A DNA stretch of 64,000 nt, from positions 2,232,001-2,296,000 of the forward strand of contig NZ_CP082271.1 in assembly GCF_019880365.1 (NCBI RefSeq), in the 5' to 3' direction. The notes beneath the pieces are model-generated. The model saw only the letters and a program-made list of their open reading frames with translations, was not told where the DNA came from and did no database searches. The stretch is from Pseudomonas sp. DNDY-54. GTDB lineage: Bacteria > Pseudomonadota > Gammaproteobacteria > Pseudomonadales > Pseudomonadaceae. Of this stretch, positions 60,134-64,000 are shown in pieces (the first letter of the stretch is position 1; each line of letters opens with the position of its first letter). The position numbers were made by a program, and so were the translations under genes.

Positions 60134-61873
60134 ATGTCCGTCACAGCCTTTCCCAGCGCCGTTAAGTCTCTTCTGTCTGCAATCGTCTTAAGTGCATTAC
60201 TGGCCCCTCTTCCGGCCGTTGGCGATGCGCATGCAGCAACCACAAGCAGTTCAAGCGTCGCGGGGATTTCCTACTCGGCGTTGATCAACAAATTCACCAA
60301 CAGCTCTTGGCTGAATGGTTCTTGGCGCGCATCCGCAGGCGTCTCGGTCGCCGCCACTCCACAGAACCTTGCGGCGTTCCGCCCAGGAACATCCGTGCGA
60401 ACTGTCGATGGCCAGATCCGTTTTGTCACCTCAGTCAAACCCGCGAGTGGCGCGCTCACCGTATTCATGAGCGGGCCGGTACTGGACGGCGGTGTCATCG
60501 GCTACCCGAATCGCCTCTCCGTAAGCAGTATCCCCAGCACGACGCCGGTGGTTACCGTGCCGGACACCCAGCCCGTCGCAGCGCCTACTTACGCTGCCCT
60601 GATTAATAAGTTCACCAACAGCTACTGGCAGAACGGTTCTTGGCGGGCGTCCGCAGGGGTCTCCGTCGCGGCTACCGCGCAGAACCTAGCTACCTTCGTT
60701 GCGGGCGCATCGGTACGTACAGCCGATGGCCAGGTACGCACCATCACCTCGGTGAAGCCCGCCAGCGGAGCTCTGACGGTTTTCATGAATGGCCCGGTGC
60801 TTGATGGCAACGATATCGGCTACCCAAACAAACTCCGCCTGGTTGCGGCGCCAGCTAGTTTGCCGGTAGCCCCATCGAGCCCGATTGCTGACGTAACGCT
60901 GCCCACGCAGCCGGTGCAGCTGGTCGGAGTTGCGCTCTCGGGCGCTGCATTCGGTCCGTCGGTTCTGCCAGGCAAGCACGGCACCAACTACATTTTTCCT
61001 GCCGAGTCGTACTACCAAAAATACGCTGAGATGGGCATGAAGCTGGTTCGCCTGCCCTTTCTCTGGGAACGCATCCAACCGCAGCTGGATACAGAACTGG
61101 ACGCAGCGTATCTGGCGTTGCTCAAGCAGTCGCTCGATTTTGCGCAGAAGCATGGCGTAAAGGTCGTGCTCGACATGCACAACTACTACCGCTACTACAA
61201 ACAACCGATCGGCTCGGAGACCGTACCCATTCAATCGTTTGCCAACACCTGGAAACGCATCGCACAAAAAATTGGCAACCACCCGGCGCTCAGTGGCTAC
61301 GGCCTGATGAACGAGCCAAACACCAAAGGGCTCTGGCCGGAGGCGGCACTGGCTGCAGCTAAAGAGATCCGCAAAGTGGATCGAGCCAACTGGATTTACG
61401 TTGCCGGGGATCGATTCTCCAGCGCTTGGCATTGGCCGCAGTCGAACACACAGCTCATCGCGGATCCCTGGATGCGTGATCCGAAAAACAACCTGATCTT
61501 CGAGGCGCACATGTACCTCGATCGCGATACGTCGGGGCTATATAAAGACAAGACTGAAACCTTCGCACCTGACCTGGGCATCAACCGCGCCAAACCCTTC
61601 GTGGAATGGCTGAGAGCGAACGAGCTGCGTGGCTTCATTGGCGAAATGGGCGTTCCGGCCTACGCGCCGGATGCGATCGTTGCGATGGACAATCTGCTCG
61701 GTTACCTACGCGAGAACTGTGTACCGCTTACCTATTGGGCTGCCGGTCCATGGTGGGGCAACTATATTCTTGCCCTGGACGTATCGGGAGGCGCACCACA
61801 GCCCCAGCTACCGGTTCTGAAGAAGCACGCCGCTACCCCGAACACCTGCACCGCTATTGGCGAACCGCTGTAG
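60134..61873 (+). CDS. Secreted glycoside hydrolase family 5 (endoglucanase-like) with duplicated N-terminal module
   Basis: A 579-residue protein. Signal peptide (about 1-34, ending DAHA). Two copies of an 84-residue module follow at 47-130 and 153-236, about 66 of 84 positions identical. A Thr/Pro-rich linker leads to the GH5 TIM barrel (about 265-570). The acid/base Glu394 lies in LMNEPN and the nucleophile Glu504 in FIGEMG, with KLVRLPFLWERI and VVLDMHNYYRY before them. It should hydrolyse a beta-glucan or related polymer outside the cell. The modules may bind carbohydrate or the cell surface; I do not recognise them. ATG 60134 follows GGTGAG; the in-frame GTG at 60125 is less likely. Confidence 0.9.
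   Translation: MSVTAFPSAVKSLLSAIVLSALLAPLPAVGDAHAATTSSSSVAGISYSALINKFTNSSWLNGSWRASAGVSVAATPQNLAAFRPGTSVRTVDGQIRFVTSVKPASGALTVFMSGPVLDGGVIGYPNRLSVSSIPSTTPVVTVPDTQPVAAPTYAALINKFTNSYWQNGSWRASAGVSVAATAQNLATFVAGASVRTADGQVRTITSVKPASGALTVFMNGPVLDGNDIGYPNKLRLVAAPASLPVAPSSPIADVTLPTQPVQLVGVALSGAAFGPSVLPGKHGTNYIFPAESYYQKYAEMGMKLVRLPFLWERIQPQLDTELDAAYLALLKQSLDFAQKHGVKVVLDMHNYYRYYKQPIGSETVPIQSFANTWKRIAQKIGNHPALSGYGLMNEPNTKGLWPEAALAAAKEIRKVDRANWIYVAGDRFSSAWHWPQSNTQLIADPWMRDPKNNLIFEAHMYLDRDTSGLYKDKTETFAPDLGINRAKPFVEWLRANELRGFIGEMGVPAYAPDAIVAMDNLLGYLRENCVPLTYWAAGPWWGNYILALDVSGGAPQPQLPVLKKHAATPNTCTAIGEPL
60272..60523 (+). repeat. First copy of the 84-residue module in the GH5 protein
   Basis: Encodes the module beginning YSALINKFTNSSW, with SVKPASGALTVFM and PNRLSV at its end. 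The second copy is at 60590-60841. The DNA copies differ at many third positions, so the duplication is not very recent. Confidence 0.9.
60590..60841 (+). repeat. Second copy of the 84-residue module in the GH5 protein
   Basis: Encodes YAALINKFTNSYW through PNKLRL. 18 residues differ from the first copy, mostly in the middle. A 22-residue linker rich in Thr, Val and Pro separates the copies. Confidence 0.9.
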
Positions 61874-61897
61874 CGTCATCTCCATCCCGCTCGACTG

Positions 61898-61933
61898 AAA
61901 GGCCTGCCACCTCGCACGTGACAGGCCTTTTTT
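61898..61933 (+). terminator. Rho-independent terminator of the GH5 gene
   Basis: AAAGGCCTG (61898-61906) pairs with CAGGCCTTT (61922-61930), continuing into TTTTTT. It lies 25 bases after the stop. Confidence 0.9.
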
Positions 61934-62087
61934 CATCTACGCGCTAACCAGCCCGTCGCCTTGTCCATTCTGTGCTGTTGGATTCAAGCGGAACCAATCA
62001 GCCATCGGCGGGACGAAATCCTTGTGCCTGAATTCAGGTTCCGAACGGGCGACATGACGTCGTGCCGAAAACGTTCGAGGAACGGGA

Positions 62088-63176
62088 ATGACGGAAGGAA
62101 TCTTGTTAGCGGCTACCGGCCTGCTGTTTGTGCTGACGTTTTTACCACTTTGGAAAAATCCCGCCTGGTGGGTGCGGGGGTGGGATTTCCCGCGGTTACA
62201 GCTCTGTGTATTGGCCTTCGCGCTGCTGCTGGCCCAAGCCTTGCTGCTGTCTTATTCCGAACCGCTGCAGATCCTTATATCCGGCGTCGCGCTCGTCTGC
62301 CTCGCCTATCAGGCCTGGTGGATCATCCCGTACACATGGCTATGGCGTCCCGAAGTGAAATCCGCCGACACGAGCCGCGACCGGCCTCGCATTCGCGTCA
62401 TGGCCGCCAACGTCCTGACACCGAACCGCGGTGCAAACAAGCTGATCGCATTGGTGCGCGAGCACCGACCCGACGTCCTCGTCACGCTCGAATCCGATGA
62501 TTGGTGGGAAACCCAGCTCAACGCGCTGAGCGAGGACTATCCTCACAGCATCCGCTGCCCACTGGATAACCTCTATGGAATGCATGTCTGGTCGAGGCTC
62601 CCGCTGGAGAATTCGGAAACCTGTTTTCTCGTGGAAGACGACGTACCCTCGATGCATGCACGGGTCCGGCTGAACACACAGGTCGCGATCCGCATGCACT
62701 TTCTTCATCCGGCCCCACCAAGCCCCACGGAGAATGATGAATCCACCGAGCGCGATGTCGAGTTGCTGCTCGTGGCGAAAAGCGTAAAGGACGACGAGCC
62801 TGACACGCCTATCATCGTCACGGGTGACCTCAATGATGTCGCGTGGTCCGCCAACACGCGACTGTTTCGCAAGATCAGCGGGCTGCTTGATCCTCGGGTT
62901 GGACGCTGCATGGTCAACAGTTTCCATGCGCAGCATTGGTTTCTACGATGGCCACTGGACCATCTGTTTCACAGCCACCATTTTCAGTTGGTTAGCATTC
63001 AACGATTGCCGTCGTTTGGCTCCGACCATTTTCCCGTGCTGGTTGAGCTGCAATATGACCCCGCGTCCGAGCAACAGAGCCTGCAAGGTGACGCCGAAGA
63101 CGAGCGGGAGGCCGACGAGAAAATCAGCGAGAAGGACGTCAGCGAAACCGACGTGCCTGAGCCAGAGAAGCGTTGA
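62088..63176 (+). CDS. Membrane-anchored endonuclease/exonuclease/phosphatase (EEP) family protein
   Basis: A 362-residue protein. Three N-terminal membrane helices (about 1-90) precede an EEP domain, with MAANVLTPN, VLVTLESDDWW (metal Glu), IIVTGDLNDVAWS (catalytic Asp and Asn) and GSDHFPVLVEL (His at the C terminus). The tail of about 45 residues is very acidic and charged (EDEREADEKISEKDVSE). Related proteins act on phospholipids, DNA or nucleotides; the catalytic side here is probably periplasmic. CGAGGAACGGGA precedes the ATG. Confidence 0.87.
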   Translation: MTEGILLAATGLLFVLTFLPLWKNPAWWVRGWDFPRLQLCVLAFALLLAQALLLSYSEPLQILISGVALVCLAYQAWWIIPYTWLWRPEVKSADTSRDRPRIRVMAANVLTPNRGANKLIALVREHRPDVLVTLESDDWWETQLNALSEDYPHSIRCPLDNLYGMHVWSRLPLENSETCFLVEDDVPSMHARVRLNTQVAIRMHFLHPAPPSPTENDESTERDVELLLVAKSVKDDEPDTPIIVTGDLNDVAWSANTRLFRKISGLLDPRVGRCMVNSFHAQHWFLRWPLDHLFHSHHFQLVSIQRLPSFGSDHFPVLVELQYDPASEQQSLQGDAEDEREADEKISEKDVSETDVPEPEKR

Positions 63177-63565
63177 TGTGGGGCTTCTAGCGACCCTAGA
63201 CCGCGAGAGGATGTGTAATCACACGCAGCCCCGGTGATGCATCGCAAATGCCACCATAGCCCTTTGTTCGCTACGTTAGACGCGCTGCGCCCGTGAGCAA
63301 AATCCACATAGCGTAACGATCCACAGCGCCGCGCGCCCTCTTAGAGACCGCCGCCGCTTGATGGCAGATAAAGCCACCTCCTCACCGTGAAATTTAGGAG
63401 TCTCAAATAAACCCTGCTATCGCTGGGACTTCTTGAGCCCCGTGGCGCTTTAGGCGCAGTCAGCGCAGGCTGATCTCATCGCGCCTATTAATACGAACGA
63501 TTTGTATTTGATGTTGGTTCTCGATTGGCTTAGCATGCTGCCGCCTGTCAACCGAGCCCACCACC
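63177..63565. other. Gene-free stretch, 389 bases
   Basis: No credible ORF or RNA gene. It contains a candidate operator at 63490-63508 and probably the promoter of the MFS gene that follows. A minus-strand frame across 63460-63651 has no recognisable content. Confidence 0.5.
63490..63508. promoter_or_regulatory. Candidate palindromic operator before the MFS gene
   Basis: AATACGAA-CGA-TTTGTATT has 8-bp arms matching at 7 positions. It lies about 58 bases before the MFS start, a typical place for a TetR- or MarR-type site controlling an exporter. No matching regulator is visible in the window. Confidence 0.3.
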
Positions 63566-64000
63566 ATGAATGCTGCCGTACCGACGAGGATCGCCGTACA
63601 CCTTGCGATGCTGATCAACATGCTGTCGCTGGGCAGCTTGATGATGGTCATGCCGCTTGGGCCCGATCTGGTTCACGACCTTGGCATGGAGCCAAGCCAT
63701 GTCGGTTACATCAGCGGCGGCGCGACTCTAGCAGCAGCATTGAGCGCCGTTGTGAGTGCACCCTGGCTTGATCGTTTTGCCCGTAAGCCCGCACTCGTCG
63801 TGCTGCTTGTCCTGCGTTTCGCGCTTTTGCTCAGTTGCGCGTTGGCGACCGAACCACAACAGCTGATTGCATTTTTCGTCCTCTCCGGGCTCGTCGCCGG
63901 TCCGATGGGTGCGATCCTGATGGCAACCATGCTCGACCTGATTCCACCCGCCGAGCGCGGTCGACAGCTTGCCTACGTTGGCATGGGCTTTTCACTTGCC
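63566..64000 (+). CDS. MFS transporter, cut by the window end
   Basis: The frame is open from an ATG at 63566 to the last base, 145 residues so far. Four hydrophobic helices and the MFS loop motif DRFARKPALVVLL after helix 2 are present, followed by GPMGAILMATMLDLIPPAERGR, which resembles the motif after helix 4. The start MNAAVPTRIAVHLAMLINML is normal for the family. The remaining two thirds lie outside the window, so the substrate group cannot be judged. Confidence 0.85.
   Translation, partial: MNAAVPTRIAVHLAMLINMLSLGSLMMVMPLGPDLVHDLGMEPSHVGYISGGATLAAALSAVVSAPWLDRFARKPALVVLLVLRFALLLSCALATEPQQLIAFFVLSGLVAGPMGAILMATMLDLIPPAERGRQLAYVGMGFSLA

Overview
The window looks like a chromosomal segment of a GC-rich gammaproteobacterium of the Pseudomonas/Stutzerimonas group. 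The evidence is the gacA-uvrC-pgsA-tRNA-Gly-tRNA-Cys block, a complete PQQ cofactor operon, an Acr3/ArsH/ArsJ arsenic cluster, the short LOV protein plus two LitR-like MerR regulators, and a TTG-started gacA. I see no phage, plasmid, IS element or CRISPR array. Most of it reads as ordinary chromosome with small accessory cassettes.

Layout. 0-2.6 kb: the end of a TRAP transporter permease, a DMT exporter and a FadR-type regulator. 2.7-4.1 kb: small secreted, lipoprotein and acidic genes, a strong candidate Rsm/CsrB-type small RNA (about 3347-3468) with its own GacA-like upstream site, and tRNA-Leu(UAA). 4.2-9.2 kb: a LacI-controlled sugar cassette (NupG-like transporter, sugar-phosphate isomerase, Gfo/Idh/MocA oxidoreductase) with a perfect LacI operator. 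9.4-12.7 kb: tRNA-Cys, tRNA-Gly, pgsA, uvrC and gacA. 13.7-18.7 kb: arsenic resistance (acr3 divergent from arsR-arsH-ynfA-GAPDH-arsJ). 18.7-25.4 kb: a Cus-type copper/silver efflux operon. 25.6-30.9 kb: pqqABCDE plus the S9 peptidase pqqH. 31-38 kb: mixed accessory genes (old yellow enzyme, MFS, pectate lyase, RNase D-like exonuclease, YetF-like protein, a VOC fragment, a K+ channel), followed by pqqF to 40.6 kb.

40.7-50.9 kb is the most coherent regulatory block: a LitR-like MerR protein, a short LOV blue-light receptor, a GGDEF/EAL protein, ferrochelatase, a TIGR01777 epimerase, a DUF523/DUF1722 protein, a second LitR-like regulator and DNA photolyase. The divergent promoter between the epimerase side and the DUF523-litR-phr side carries four TTGTACA boxes. 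One box overlaps a -35 element on each strand and another overlaps a -10 element. This reads as a light-switched photoprotection regulon. Related LOV/LitR systems are known in pseudomonads, so the class is not new, but this operator layout is readable directly.

51-64 kb: a chemoreceptor, a sirtuin, a GST, a UvrD-like helicase, UV damage endonuclease UvsE, a class V aminotransferase, a secreted GH5 glycosidase with a duplicated N-terminal module, a membrane-anchored EEP-family protein, and an MFS gene cut by the window end. DNA repair genes (uvrC, phr, uvsE, UvrD-like) are unusually frequent. Function calls rest on reading motifs by eye; no database search was run.
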